Of a DNA stretch of 64,000 bases, positions 32,190-64,000 are shown piece after piece. Source of the stretch: Bimastos eiseni. Lineage: Eukaryota; Annelida; Clitellata; Crassiclitellata; Lumbricidae. Location: the NCBI GenBank assembly GCA_959347315.1, contig OY365807.1:17379611-17443610 (forward strand), read 5' to 3'. The notes under the pieces were generated by a model that was not told where the DNA came from, did not search any database, and saw only the letters and a list, made by a program, of their open reading frames with translations. The position numbers were made by a program, and so were the translations under genes. Numbering within the stretch: the stretch's first letter is position 1; each line of letters opens with the position of its first letter.

Positions 32190-33010
32190 TTCGCAGGCAA
32201 GATCTATAGCGCCTCCTCAGACCTCACAAACCAGATCGAACACCTCTTCACAGACGGGATCTATAGCGCCTCTTCACTGGCGAAATCCAACGCCTCTTCA
32301 GAGACGAGATCCAGCGCCTCTACATAGGCGAGATTCAACGCCTCTTCACAGTCGGGTTCTATCGCCTCTTCACAGGCGAGATCAAACGCCTCTTCACAGG
32401 CGGGATTTAACGCCTCTTCACAGGCGAGATCCAACGCCTCTTCACAGGCGAGAGCAAACGCCTCTTGATAGGCGGGATCTAACGCTTCATCACAGGCGAG
32501 ATCCAAGTCCTCTTCACAGGCGAGATCCAACGCCTCTTAACAGCCTAGTACCGACGCCTCTTTACAGGAGGGATCTATTGCGCCTGTTCACAGGCGAGAT
32601 CTATAGCGCTTCTTCACAGGCGAGACCCAACGCCTCTTCGCAGGTGGGATCTACAGCGCCTCTTCACAGGCGGGATTTAAAGTCTCTTCACAGGCGAGAT
32701 CAAACGCCTCTTCAGAGGCGGGTTCTAACGCCTCTTCTCACGCGCGATCCAACGCCTCTTCACAGGCGAGATTCAACGCCTCTTCACAGGCTGAATCCAA
32801 CGCCTATTCACAGGCGGTCCAACGCCTTTTCACAGGCGGGATCTATAGCGCCTCTTCACAGGCGAGATCTATAGCGCCTCTTTACAGGCGAGATCCACAA
32901 CGCCTCATCACAGGCGGGATCTATAGCGCCACTTCATATTGGAGATTCAACGCCTATTCACGGGCGGGATCTAGTGCCTCTTCACAAGCGAGATCCAGAA
33001 CGTCTTCAAA
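32190..33010. repeat. minisatellite, about 25-bp unit CGCCTCTTCACAGGCGRGATC
   Basis: Some 30 or more units of 24-26 bp. Each contains a mini-palindrome, CGCCT-cttcac-AGGCG, able to form a small hairpin, followed by GGGATCTATAG or GAGATCCAA. The open frames across it (for example 32167-32874) are a consequence of the unit length and are not a gene. The phrase TATAGCGCCTCTTCA is shared with the LINE tail at 45065. Confidence 0.95.
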
Positions 33011-35500
33011 CTAAGGGTTGTGCTTATTCACAGGCTCTCTGCGTGTCTTCAAATTCAAACAAGACGCTCCTAATTTGGTTCGTGTATCAACTATAGCCTC
33101 TTAAGCTTGACTTCCTTTTCTTGCGGAGATGTTCCCCTCAGAATTTTCCCACTGGTTCCAATTTTCATGTCCCGACCGAACCGACCCGACTTTAATGTTA
33201 ATTTTACTAATATTACTCATCGTCAATTTCTGTTGTAGTAAAAATGCAACACAATCAGACCGCCATATTATATGATAATAATATTGATTTGTGAGAATTT
33301 ATTATTCCATTTATTTTAGCATAAACTTGTATACAGTCCCCATAAATATGCAAAAGAATCCCCATAGGCCTATTACTTTGTAGGCCTATGTAAAAGTCCG
33401 GCCCGCATGTCCCCGCGTTGCACCCTCGGCTAATTGTCATCAGTCTGTTGATCTTTCGTATTTTTCATGAGAAATTATTCCGTACGGCAGCTTGAGTCGA
33501 GTTCGATGTTAAGGGGAACAAATCTTGGGTTGACCTAAGTTTTTGCGCTTAGGCCCATTTCTTGGCCATATTCAGTTTATTTGATTGCAACTGATGAACA
33601 CCAGGGTCCGATGTGAACTGCGGTTCGCAAAACGCGATGCTGGCTTATATAAGAGATTTTAATCTCGGGCTTGTAGGCTAATCGTGTATAGGCGTATTCC
33701 GAAAGGGTGGCATCAGATTGCGCGATTGACTTCTGAGTGACTGAGTCAAAGAATTGTGCACTTAGGCCTAATTAAGGAGTGCCCGATTAATTATTTGTCT
33801 CAGATGTCAATCGCGCGCATCAAGGTCAATCTTTTGCTTTGCGATAGCCTTGTGATGTCTTCTGCTAGTCTTTAATCACTCAAGTGCCTTGAGGATCTTT
33901 TGCAAATGAACGCATGCACAGAAGATGTAAACCGTAATGAATCATTATAAAAAGCACAGAGTTGAAAATTATTAAGCTCTGAAAAAACTGGTGGGTCGAA
34001 ATGTGTCCGGGATTGGAACCCGACGAAACCGACCCACCAAGATCTCGATTCGACCCACCTGATCTACAGATATTCGTTACCCGAACCGGGGACAACTCTG
34101 ATTCCCTCCATTATTTTTCAATCTCACACGCTCTTGTTGTTTCCACCTCCTTACTAACATTATACGTGCGCTATAGATAGAAAAACGCGAAACATTTAAG
34201 GCCTAGGCCTACATTTGCATTTCTAAGCGAAATTACTTACTACAAACGCGGCAGCTGTGTAGGCCAAGGCTTATATGAAAATACTACAGAAACATTTACA
34301 AAGTAACAAAACTAAACACTTAATAGAATGCAACATAAAGAGGTAAATGGGGTTAATTCACAAATCCACAATCCGGGACATAATTATGCCATCAGTTGTA
34401 ACCAATTTCCACGCTCGTGTCTAATATGGTAGGCTCTTGGCCTACATTTATTTATACTTATTTTGCAACTAAAATAACATTGAAATTTCGTTAGTGGTAT
34501 TTTCGTCATGGTTATAGTTATTGATACTTTTAGTCATAGCTATCGTTAACGAAATCATTGTAGGCCTATTTTCGTTAACAAACGATTTCGTCACTTAGCG
34601 TTATCGTTTACGACAATTCCACTGCAGTCGCCTTCCATCGGTCGAAGTCGACGAGACGAACGGATAGTCAAGCGCTGACGTGTCCACAAATTGCTTTGGC
34701 AGAAGACGACGGGTTCCGTGGCACGTGACTAGCCCCACACTAACGCAAGGTATTCTACCAAAATATCGTAACCACTAGAAAAGAATCGAATTTTGCGAAC
34801 GGCAGATAAAAGTTCATCAAACCAAGACCAGCGAGACGAGACAATGACGATGACGTCATCAACAATCAAATGGACGGAAACGGAAATAGTGTCAGTATTG
34901 GACATACCTATTCTTGGGTATAGGTATTTTAGATATCTTACATTGTTTGTAAGTAGGTAAGAAATGTTTAGTAAACTACAATGAAAACATTGAAAATTTC
35001 TCCTGATAACATGAAATTCGCTGTTTTAGACATTATTAGCCCTAATAATATTAATATCAATTATTGCAATAATGAATAATAACTATAATAATGCAGTATA
35101 ATTTACAACATTAAGCCGTGGACCACCCTTTAATAATAAATTCAACATAAACGCCTCTGAAATCAAGGAAATAATTTTCATGCGACCTATATGTAGGCTA
35201 TAGTATCGAGTGTCCCTTAGACCACTGTTTGTCTCTACCAGGTAGGCCCCTATTATTGAGCAGCTGGATAGTTTCAAGCTGATTGGAATTACCCTGCAGT
35301 CGTTTTGAAATCATGTGATAGCTGCATTCTTAGTCTAATAAACCAATGACACCTTTTCTCAAACCAACTGAGACAGCAGGACTCCACCCTACATATTTCA
35401 GAGCTAGACGTTAATTTCAAGCGATTGCTATGTAAAATATAATTATTTACACAATTAAAATTATAATTATGCACCTCCAACTTATGCGGGTTATCTCACA
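33011..35500. other. intergenic region, moderately CpG-rich, no gene seen
   Basis: Words of the form CCGACCCGAC occur at 33170-33195 and again near 34000-34080 and may mark an eroded transposon. A perfect CRE palindrome TGACGTCA (34851-34858) and a CACGTG box (about 34724) lie in the CpG-richest part, so a promoter is possible but no transcript can be assigned. Confidence 0.45.
34851..34858. promoter_or_regulatory. CRE-type palindrome TGACGTCA
   Basis: Exact ATF/CREB site in a locally CpG-rich stretch with a nearby CACGTG. Function is inferred from the motif only. Confidence 0.3.
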
Positions 35501-35512
35501 TCACGTGATAAT

Positions 35513-35743
35513 GTGCGCGTTAGTAAGGTTCTGAAAAGGTACCGTTTGCAGATGCAAAATTGTGAGATGATCCATAAACTGATTGCTGGAGCAGATAAGA
35601 AGCTCCTCCAGAAATTACACAACTTCTTTAGAGACTCCATTCAGCGGCTCTTGTCACCTCTTTATGAGGATAACGATAAGTACTTACTTCGCAAGACAGG
35701 ACATCCTTTTGTTAAATCGAAATTCCTCGAAAGCAGCTTTTAA
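35513..35743 (+). CDS. unrecognised small open frame
   Basis: A 76-codon frame (first ATG only at residue 14; internal QMQNCEMIHKLIAGADKKLL) ending at TAA 35741-35743, with a mixed helical-looking composition unlike the simple-sequence frames around it. TCACGTGA lies just upstream (35501-35508). No family recognised. It could be an exon of an unseen gene, retroelement debris or chance. Confidence 0.2.
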   Translation: MRVSKVLKRYRLQMQNCEMIHKLIAGADKKLLQKLHNFFRDSIQRLLSPLYEDNDKYLLRKTGHPFVKSKFLESSF

Positions 35744-36318
35744 TTTTTAAGTATAATTAGTTGTCCCAGTGATTTTATAAGCTATTACTGTTGTATAAAA
35801 TGTGATGCAGGTGTGCTTGTCAGATAAAAATGGCAACATGCTGAGGGCCCTCCTACTTGTTAAGGGCATGCATATATAGTTGCATACCCTTGTTTCAAAG
35901 GGTCAACTGGAGGATATTGACATATTCTCTAGAAGCGCACACGAACTACACTGCCGCATAATTATTAAGTCTATTAAATTGGGTTCAACAGCACAGATAA
36001 GATGATGAAGAGCTGAAACTCTTTTGTTCTTAAGTTATTCGCTGGATAGTGCCAGCTTTATGCAAACAGCTTTAGTCTAGCATGCACACTGTTGCACAAT
36101 CCAGTACTCTGGCCAATAGAAACAAAATACGCTGAATGAAAACCTAACAATACTTGATGTCTGTCAGCTTGTTCACAATAAATTATCAGAAAATTTTGCA
36201 GAAAGCAAATTATTGGAAAAATTAAGAACTCAATCATTACATGATACAAAAGGGGTTGTTCATTATTTGAACAACAGTTGTCTACACAACAGCTGCCTAC
36301 CGTGCACTATATTTAAGT

Positions 36319-36351
36319 AACACCTATGTATCTCCAAGATACATAGGTGTT
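36319..36351. repeat. perfect 15-bp palindrome with 3-base loop
   Basis: AACACCTATGTATCT, CCA, then the exact complement. A cruciform or short hairpin; role unknown. Confidence 0.9.
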
Positions 36352-37074
36352 GCGGAGTGTTAAGAAATTGGTGCATACAATAAGAAATGATAAAAATGCA
36401 GACAATTAATTAATTTAAAGCCACACTGATTCTAGTTATTTAGTGCATATATAAGAAAACACTACAAATCCAAAAATGATCTACAGTGCCTAAAATCTGT
36501 AGACAAAGGCTGTCACTCATTCATTACACACTTTGAATCAACCTCAGTGGCTGAAGCTACTTTCGACTGAAGTGCAAACACGACAACAGCATAACCAAAC
36601 AGCCCACCAACAACATTCCCTATGGGTCACAATCTCACAAGACAAAACCATTAGTGCAATGTGATGAAAAATCACAGAATTTGTCAGTATAACTCGGAGT
36701 GCATCTGAAAGATCAGCATTTACATTGGAGTCACATCAAATCAAAAATCCCAAGAGAAACACTGTTGGGTAGGTTTTGGGTCAAGTTATGATCCAGAGGG
36801 TCATTATAGGGTAGATGGCTTACTGTTTATATGAAAATTAAAATACTATGATGGCCAGAGTGCCCATAAGATGATCTAGGTTCAACTTCTGGATAAGACA
36901 GTTTGATGCATTTGTTTCTTAGCATCAGAAGTGAAACTCTCCTGAAGCAAGGCTCAGCAAAGGAAAGCTCAACATAACTGTGATTTGACAGATTAACGAA
37001 CAAAGCCTTTCACGAGTTCTTTCCAATGAGCTGTTGGCCATGGGGGTGGGGGAATGAAGTGCTGGCAAATTCAT

Positions 37075-37098
37075 TATATATATATATATATATATATA
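37075..37098. repeat. (TA)n microsatellite
   Basis: About 12 TA units. Confidence 0.95.
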
Positions 37099-40000
37099 AA
37101 AGAAACCATGTCCAAGGTTCGATCGCCCTTACTCTGAACCCATGGACATTTAGTGTTAAACAACCTGGTAATTAAAGCAACAAAGGTTGTTTTTGTTGCT
37201 ATACAATTGTTGAGTTCCAACTGTCTGACAAATCATAACTGGCCGACAATTATTCTTCGCAAGGCTTAATGTAGATTACCTCAACAGAGCCATTCGTACT
37301 TGCCTCTCAATTCTTACAGTTTGATAGTAAAGCACAAAGATCAGCATTGCACGGGTTCATTTACTCCACCATACGCAGCAGCAGAAGATGGAAAAGCAGT
37401 TCAACTGTGCACTTACAAATGGTTTTGTAAAGCAAACCCACAACTGGTGGTGCCACTATCAGCCAGCATACTATCTACCTATTTAGGAGAAAGCAGCAGA
37501 GAAAGACCCCAGCATCGGTGTATAAGGAATTAATTAAATACATTCCTGCATCAAGGACAGGGCTGGGATGTATCCACGGTTGCAATATATAAAGGAATTC
37601 CCTACATTCTATGAAAATATGCTGGCCTCATAAATAGATCAGAAACACATAATTAGGTCATGTGGTTAACAACAGTCAATACAAACTGACATAATTACAT
37701 GGTACATGGAGAAGCCCTTGTCAGCAAAACTAGCCATTTACATGTGGCACATTGCTCTGGATTACTATGTACATAAAGTCATCATGCTAATATTTTATTC
37801 AAATTATTACTGGATTTATTAATAGTTATTGCATTCAGCAAGTCAGTTGAACACAGCAAAGTATAATTTAGAGTTTAACCAAGCATGACTTGTAACAGCA
37901 ACCAACGCTACACATCCAACGTATATCGTATAATAATACATTAATCCACAAAATTAATCAATTCATCAATCAATTTATGTTGCTCATTTAGGAGAATACA
38001 ACAGAAATTGACTGAGAGACTATTACAGCTTGTGAGATATGATGCAGCTCTAACACGAAATACCGACAGATTATAATTATTTACACAATTAAAGTTACTC
38101 TAATTTATTAAGCAGATAAGTAAACAAAGAGTGGATGAAGTAGCAGAAAAAAGCAGCTAATTTGAGTATAAAAATGTGAAATGCGAGATATGTTGAACAA
38201 GTGATTTAAGTCGGTTTCAATACTTTTTGATATCACGCTATATCCACCAAAACGGATCAATTCATTGAAACTAGGATACTAACAAATAATTGACAAGCCT
38301 AAGACTAATAACTACTAAGACCGAACAGTAAAATACTAAAAAAGAACATCTACATACCATATGCATCTATTCTGACGTAACATGGTCATATGTTCTTGCA
38401 TCCAAATTTAGTTCAACCTTAAACAAGACAGCAATATAACATAACCACTGGCAACATCAAGTTTTCTGGCATGGTGTTTAAAGAGAGACCATTAATTTCA
38501 AATATATCTGAAACACAACTATATTCAAAAGAACTTGCACAAGTATAATAAAAATATGAAGAAGCACTTTCAGGGCCTATGGTGCATTTTTTGGGCCAAT
38601 GACCCCAAGCTTCCCTGTTAGAGCTGCCATCAGAAACAAACTTTGTTATTAGTAGGCAGATAATATGGCAGCATTACAAGGAAGTTTCAGTCTATTAAAA
38701 ATCAGATTGATTGTACATTTTAAAAAAAACTAGTTCGAGACTAACAAATGACAAGTCCAAGTCAGTCCAGAGAAAACTGTAACAAACAGATAAAAAAAAT
38801 ATTCATAAGAGCCCTAACATGGCTGCACATTAAAAACTGAAAAAATGGAGACAAACAAGAAACAAAAAAACCCAAGCAAATGTTAAATTAATTCTTCTGT
38901 CTCTGTTGGACAACTCTACGAATGTTAGAGCTAAGAGGTGCTGATGGAGGTTGAAGAATCTTTGGACAACAGCACACAGACAGCAGATGCAGCCAAATAA
39001 ATATACTGGACAACCACACAAGTTACCTTGAGCAACAGCATTTGTCACACACAAAATGTATTTGCATTCTGCCAATATAAAATTCAACTGATAATATTAG
39101 AATAACATCAAAGATCAAACACTATAAAAATTGCAGGCTAGATTTGGGATAACAATAACAGCAGTTATTAAGACTGAAATGAAGTTATTCATATTGAACC
39201 ATCTCAAGAAGTCTTAAAAGCATTCCTCACTAGCCTAAGTGATGTTATAGTTTGGTAAATACAAGCTCATCTGTAGGTAAACAAAACCTGAACAGAAGGA
39301 ACATGCCTTTAATGTAGGTTCCCAATCACATGTAGAACCAGTTACCTTACCCCATCCACGATAGATATCGTGCACTAATAACAAACAAAGAATCACGACT
39401 CTGTGATTTCACATAGAATTTTAATAAAACAACAAATTTTGTGCAATAAACACTATGCTCACAGAACTACATATTAAAAATATTAAAAATTAGCTAGAGG
39501 CTAAACATGACCAATCCAGATTCCAAATATGAAATGAGAGATCAATCAGAGATCAAACAATGATGAAAATGACCGATAGAAGGAAGATTTATATTGACAA
39601 AATGTCGATCTCTAATTGGACTTAAAACAATCAGTAGAAACAGCAAGTCAGTGACAAAGTAATTATAAATGAACAAAAACCAAAGATTGAAACTCACTAA
39701 AAAAACTCCAGCTGTAAATATTGAATTCACCAGAAATCAACTTCTATATCAACTAGTTAATAAATCTGAACTTTCTCCAACAAACACGTTGTCATGATGT
39801 GAATTCTGATATATACATAAGTCAGAGATCTCATCTTTACACCAGCAAATGTAATTTGAAACATTCTGAGAACAAATCGGGCAAAACACCGGAATCATCA
39901 CCCGAAGACCAACCGTCTACAACATGGAGACTTGTGTAGAAAAGAAAAAGGGACAAAATTCTGCAAAGAAAGGAGACTGGCGAGATACGAGAAGGTAACG

Positions 40001-41656
40001 CAAGACCTCATCTGTAATAAGCTACAGAAGAATGCACTGATGCGTGACATGTGATGAAGCACACGAACAACAACAGAATTTCAATAACAAGACAAATTTT
40101 CTTTTTATACTAACAACAAATCATCTATTCAACCAGTTGTGCCAGGATTTAAATCTAAATGCAGAGGAAAACAATCAGTCGTCAACAGGGCGACTGGAAA
40201 GCGTTCACGCCCAGTTCAATTGTATTCACGTGACATGACAATTGCAAGAAATCACAAGGATCTGGATTAAAATTCAAGCACATGAACAGACAGAAAATGA
40301 GTACACATGCAACAACTTCTGAGATGTAAGGATAAATAGCGACTGCATCTCAAACACTTTATCTGCACATCTATATCACATCTTTCAACGTTCATATAGC
40401 GAATAAATTTAATCAGAATTGAAAATATTACCACAGTAAAATTGGTTTTAAGCACTTAGGGCAACCATGCAGTGGAACCATGTTTCAAATAGGTTTCCCC
40501 TCATGACTATTAACAAAATGCAAGAGAAGAACTTCACCACACAATTAAACATTGTTCACAAAGGCTTAATCAATCAAGCCACATCTTGAAGAAGAGGTTA
40601 GGGACATAGGAATGGTAGGTACTAGAATGTGATGGGATATGGAAGTAGTATCCATTTCTATCCTTAAATTGTCAGTTTCAGTTCTCTGATCTTCCATTCC
40701 TCTCCATTACTATACCCTTCAACATTCTACTACATTCTACCCTACTACATTCCTCAACATTCACATAAGAATTTCTTCCCCGTTATCCCCAAATTAAGAG
40801 GACAGACAATAGCGTTTCTTGCACTCAGTATGAGTACAGAGCACCGCTGTGTCGCATTTACAAAATTCGTGTGTCGATGTAGCTCCGAGCATTTCTGCTG
40901 ACAATTGACAGAAGTAGCTTCCTACTGATGATGCTTAAGAAACTGTCGAAATTACAAATCATGCTTTGTCCATTTTGGCGACTGGTGTGTAACAAAGACC
41001 CCAAAGTTGAGGTTAAGATGTTAACACATTTTCCTACCGACAGTAGAACCACACTAACCACACTAATTCTGGTTACATGTGAGCACATTTCTTTGCATTA
41101 CAATTAGAGGATCAAGCAAGGAGCAATTTAAACTTTTAGGTAGCGTAGCAGTGAATGAATGGGAAATGCCTATCTACAGAATTAATACAAATGTCTTTTT
41201 TGACTATTGATGTCAACAGAAATCTGCAATTTCACCAAAAAGAATCCAAAAATGACCAAAACATCTCAGAATTCCTCTTGCACTATTATATTGCTCATGA
41301 GTTACATACAATCAAACTACCAAATAATAAACAGTCATTTTTGGCATGACTAAATAAAAATCCCCATCAAATCTCTAAATAAGGTTACATAAACTAAATG
41401 TTTATATAGCAATCAATCTGTCAGTTGACCTCGGCTGCAGTTCCAGCAGTGAATCACATCCATCCGGACCGCAACTCAAGATTCATGATCAAATGTTGCC
41501 ACCACTCCAGCTATGACGATAAAAAACTATTCTGACGACGATATGTTGATTGCTGTCATGCAATAATTGGAAACGTTCAGACATAAACAAGGAGGCCAGC
41601 GAGCAGAGCAAATGGGTGGCAGACGTTAGTCTTACTAATAGCAGTCATTAACTACT

Positions 41657-41736
41657 TCTGTCTTTTCTATGTGTCATCTTTGGCTTTGTTCTAACGTCTG
41701 TCTTTTCTATGTGTCATCTTCGGCTTCATTCTAACT
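41657..41736 (+). repeat. direct duplication of a 40-mer
   Basis: TCTGTCTTTTCTATGTGTCA and following 20 bases occur twice head to tail, with four or five differences. Confidence 0.9.
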
Positions 41737-42456
41737 GTCTGCCATATTCTGAAATGTACTTCAACCGATAATCCAGTCATCTACAAAAACAACAAATAAT
41801 AAGGAAGAGTAAAACTCTATTTTAGCATAAAAAAATAGTCTATTCTATAGCATTATGCATTGGGCACTGTGGTTTATGCGATTTCGTATTTTTTCGCATA
41901 AAATGGCGGTTTTCGCATAAATTCCTAAATGGAAAGTTTTTGCAAATTATTGTATAAAGTTCTGAAATTTCTGTCAGTGTCAACTATAATTAGCTTGTCC
42001 ATGCTATTATTAGTCTTTAGGGGCTGTGGTTTACCCACCAGACGACGTAATTGTTGATGACTAGGACCCGTGGTTTATGCAATTTTTCGCATAATTCATG
42101 AGCAATGTGAACATAATCCATGGGGGCCAAATTATACAAGACATTTCAGTCTGAGCCAGCAAAGCTTTAGCAATAAGAACAGAAATTTTAATTAGTATTT
42201 CTAATATGGAAATATATTGAAATGTGAGTGACACAGTTTGCTACTGGCCTAGTATTGAAAATCATAGCCATTTTTTTGGAAAACGACAAACAGTTGTTCC
42301 GAGGAGACAAAGAGGAGGGGTGCCACACATCATGACATGTCTACAACATGCATGGATAATATCATGTGCACACTGCACACTTTTGCTTCATTGCAGTTAT
42401 GCTTCACCTCACTTCATATATACCTCACTTGATGCTTCCTTGCAACTGAGCAATGC

Positions 42457-42499
42457 ATGAATGAATGAACTAAGCATTAAATGAATGAATGAATGAACA
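42457..42499. repeat. (ATGA)n microsatellite, interrupted
   Basis: ATGAATGAATGAA, a short gap, then ATGAATGAATGAATGAA, just 3' of the scribble stop. Confidence 0.9.
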
Positions 42500-42584
42500 G
42501 GATGGCACTGTACTACGAGTCATTAGATTGCAATAGATCACAACGTTGGAGCATGCACTCGGACCTAGATAGACGAGTATACTT

Positions 42585-63436
<20,852 letters not shown>

Positions 63437-64000
63437 CTGAAAACAAGAAAGCAAAAGATTTAGTCAACAGCAGTTAATTTCAAAACAGACTGTTCCTGGA
63501 ATTAGCCACAACTACAGAATGCATTTTCACATGAGCCTCACATCTTAAGCAAACATAGTAAAAGTCACCTCTTTAAAAGTAACAAAAAGGATCAACCAAA
63601 TGTGTTAGTACAGCAAAGCAAGGCAAATCAACTCAATGTAAGATGCTTATGGCAAGGTAACACCAGAGCTGTACCAATTAATCAGCCGGCCGATAAATCG
63701 GGCCGATTATAGATATCGGCAGTATCGGATATCGGCAGGATAATCTACGCCGATATTAAAATTATTATTTTTATTTAATAATATTATTTTCAGTCTATAA
63801 AAGCAAAATGATGACGGCAACATCACTGGGTCTGTGAAGGATGGCATTTCGCTCTGTTCCCGTATCGTGTTGTCGAGCCGATGGCTTCTTCAGACCATTG
63901 CTAAGACCACCCATTGTGCTAGTATATAGACCGTGAGAACGTGTCAACATAGGTGTTGGGCAGAGTGAGTCATAGTGCCTGCTTAAAGGTAAAAGAATGA
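63437..64000 (-). other. scribble intron continuing beyond the window
   Basis: No exon seen. The outer part is occupied by the left end of a transposon starting at 63664. Confidence 0.6.
63664..64000. mobile_element. edge of a DNA transposon with GGCCGATTA/ATCGGC-rich terminus
   Basis: Starts CAGAGCTGTACCAATTAATC and continues with GCCGGCCGATAAATCGGGCC and repeated TATCGGCAGTATCGGATATC words, a terminal layout I associate with hAT elements. The other end and any target duplication lie beyond the window. Confidence 0.55.

Larger units (their letters stand above)
35744..42584. other. AT-rich gene desert 3' of scribble
   Basis: About 6.8 kb without a supportable gene. It may include the scribble 3' UTR at its right end, but no clear AATAAA was found on the minus strand close to the stop. 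Contents: a perfect small hairpin at 36319-36351, a TA repeat at 37075-37098, a duplicated 40-mer at 41657-41736, repeated CCGTGGTTTATGC-type words at 41866-42090, and ATGA repeats at 42457-42499. Confidence 0.55.

Noticed and set aside
32167..32874. A 235-codon open frame of RDPTPLHR-type repeats
   Set aside because: Created by a 24-25-bp minisatellite unit; unit length shifts, the opposite strand is open too, and no splice or start context is present.
37300..37533. A 77-codon frame in the desert
   Set aside because: No motif, neighbours or polyadenylation context; likely chance.
41860..42110. Transposon suggested by repeated CGTGGTTTATGC and TTTTTCGCATAA words
   Set aside because: The repeats suggest an eroded element, but no terminal repeats or target duplication could be defined.

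Overview
This is a nuclear genomic window from an animal, not a prokaryote. Coding sequence is split into short exons by AT-rich introns with GT-AG (and a few GC-AG) borders, there is a nuclear tRNA, and DNA transposons and LINE relics are scattered throughout. A Roundabout receptor with a cytoplasmic CC1 motif (PYATT) and CC2 motif (LPPPP) points to a bilaterian-type axon-guidance receptor. The compact invertebrate-like gene spacing and a strong excess of the palindrome TAGGCCTA suggest a marine invertebrate, perhaps an invertebrate deuterostome; this lineage guess is weak. All exon borders were set by hand from splice signals, reading phase and remembered family similarity; no search was run.

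Layout. (1) 863-18514, plus strand: the 3' two thirds of a robo gene, 15 exons from Ig4 through Ig5, three FN3 domains, a membrane segment and the CC1/CC2 tail, with a second possible last exon at 17271-17557. An apparently intact hAT transposon with a 650-residue open transposase (3505-6037, 8-bp target duplication) sits in one intron. (2) 18.6-23.8 kb: gene-poor, with LINE 3' ends, a SINE head and tandem repeats. (3) 23872-28387, minus strand: a whole small gene for an MTHFSD-type protein (5-formyltetrahydrofolate cyclo-ligase-like domain, probably followed by an RRM-like tail). (4) 28.4-42.5 kb: intergenic, with tRNA-Glu(CTC), a non-autonomous hAT element carrying a (CAA)n tract of about 68 units, a foldback resembling a microRNA precursor, a 25-bp minisatellite related to a LINE tail, and an AT-rich desert. 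(5) 42585-63436, minus strand: the C-terminal part of scribble, 24 exons covering the last leucine-rich repeats, linker, three PDZ domains and a charged C-terminus. The reading phase is continuous over all 24 exons (3167 coding bases, 1054 full codons plus stop).

Biology. Robo is a Slit receptor and Scribble is a LAP-family polarity scaffold; MTHFSD is a folate-enzyme relative with an RNA-binding tail. They are unrelated neighbours and nothing here suggests co-regulation. The most interesting points are a Scribble that appears to lack PDZ2 and carries a 234-residue Ser/Gln-rich exon instead, an in-phase alternative Robo terminal exon with its own polyadenylation signal, three GC-AG introns among about 43, an intact hAT, several target-duplicated non-autonomous elements, and two roughly 100-nt foldbacks.
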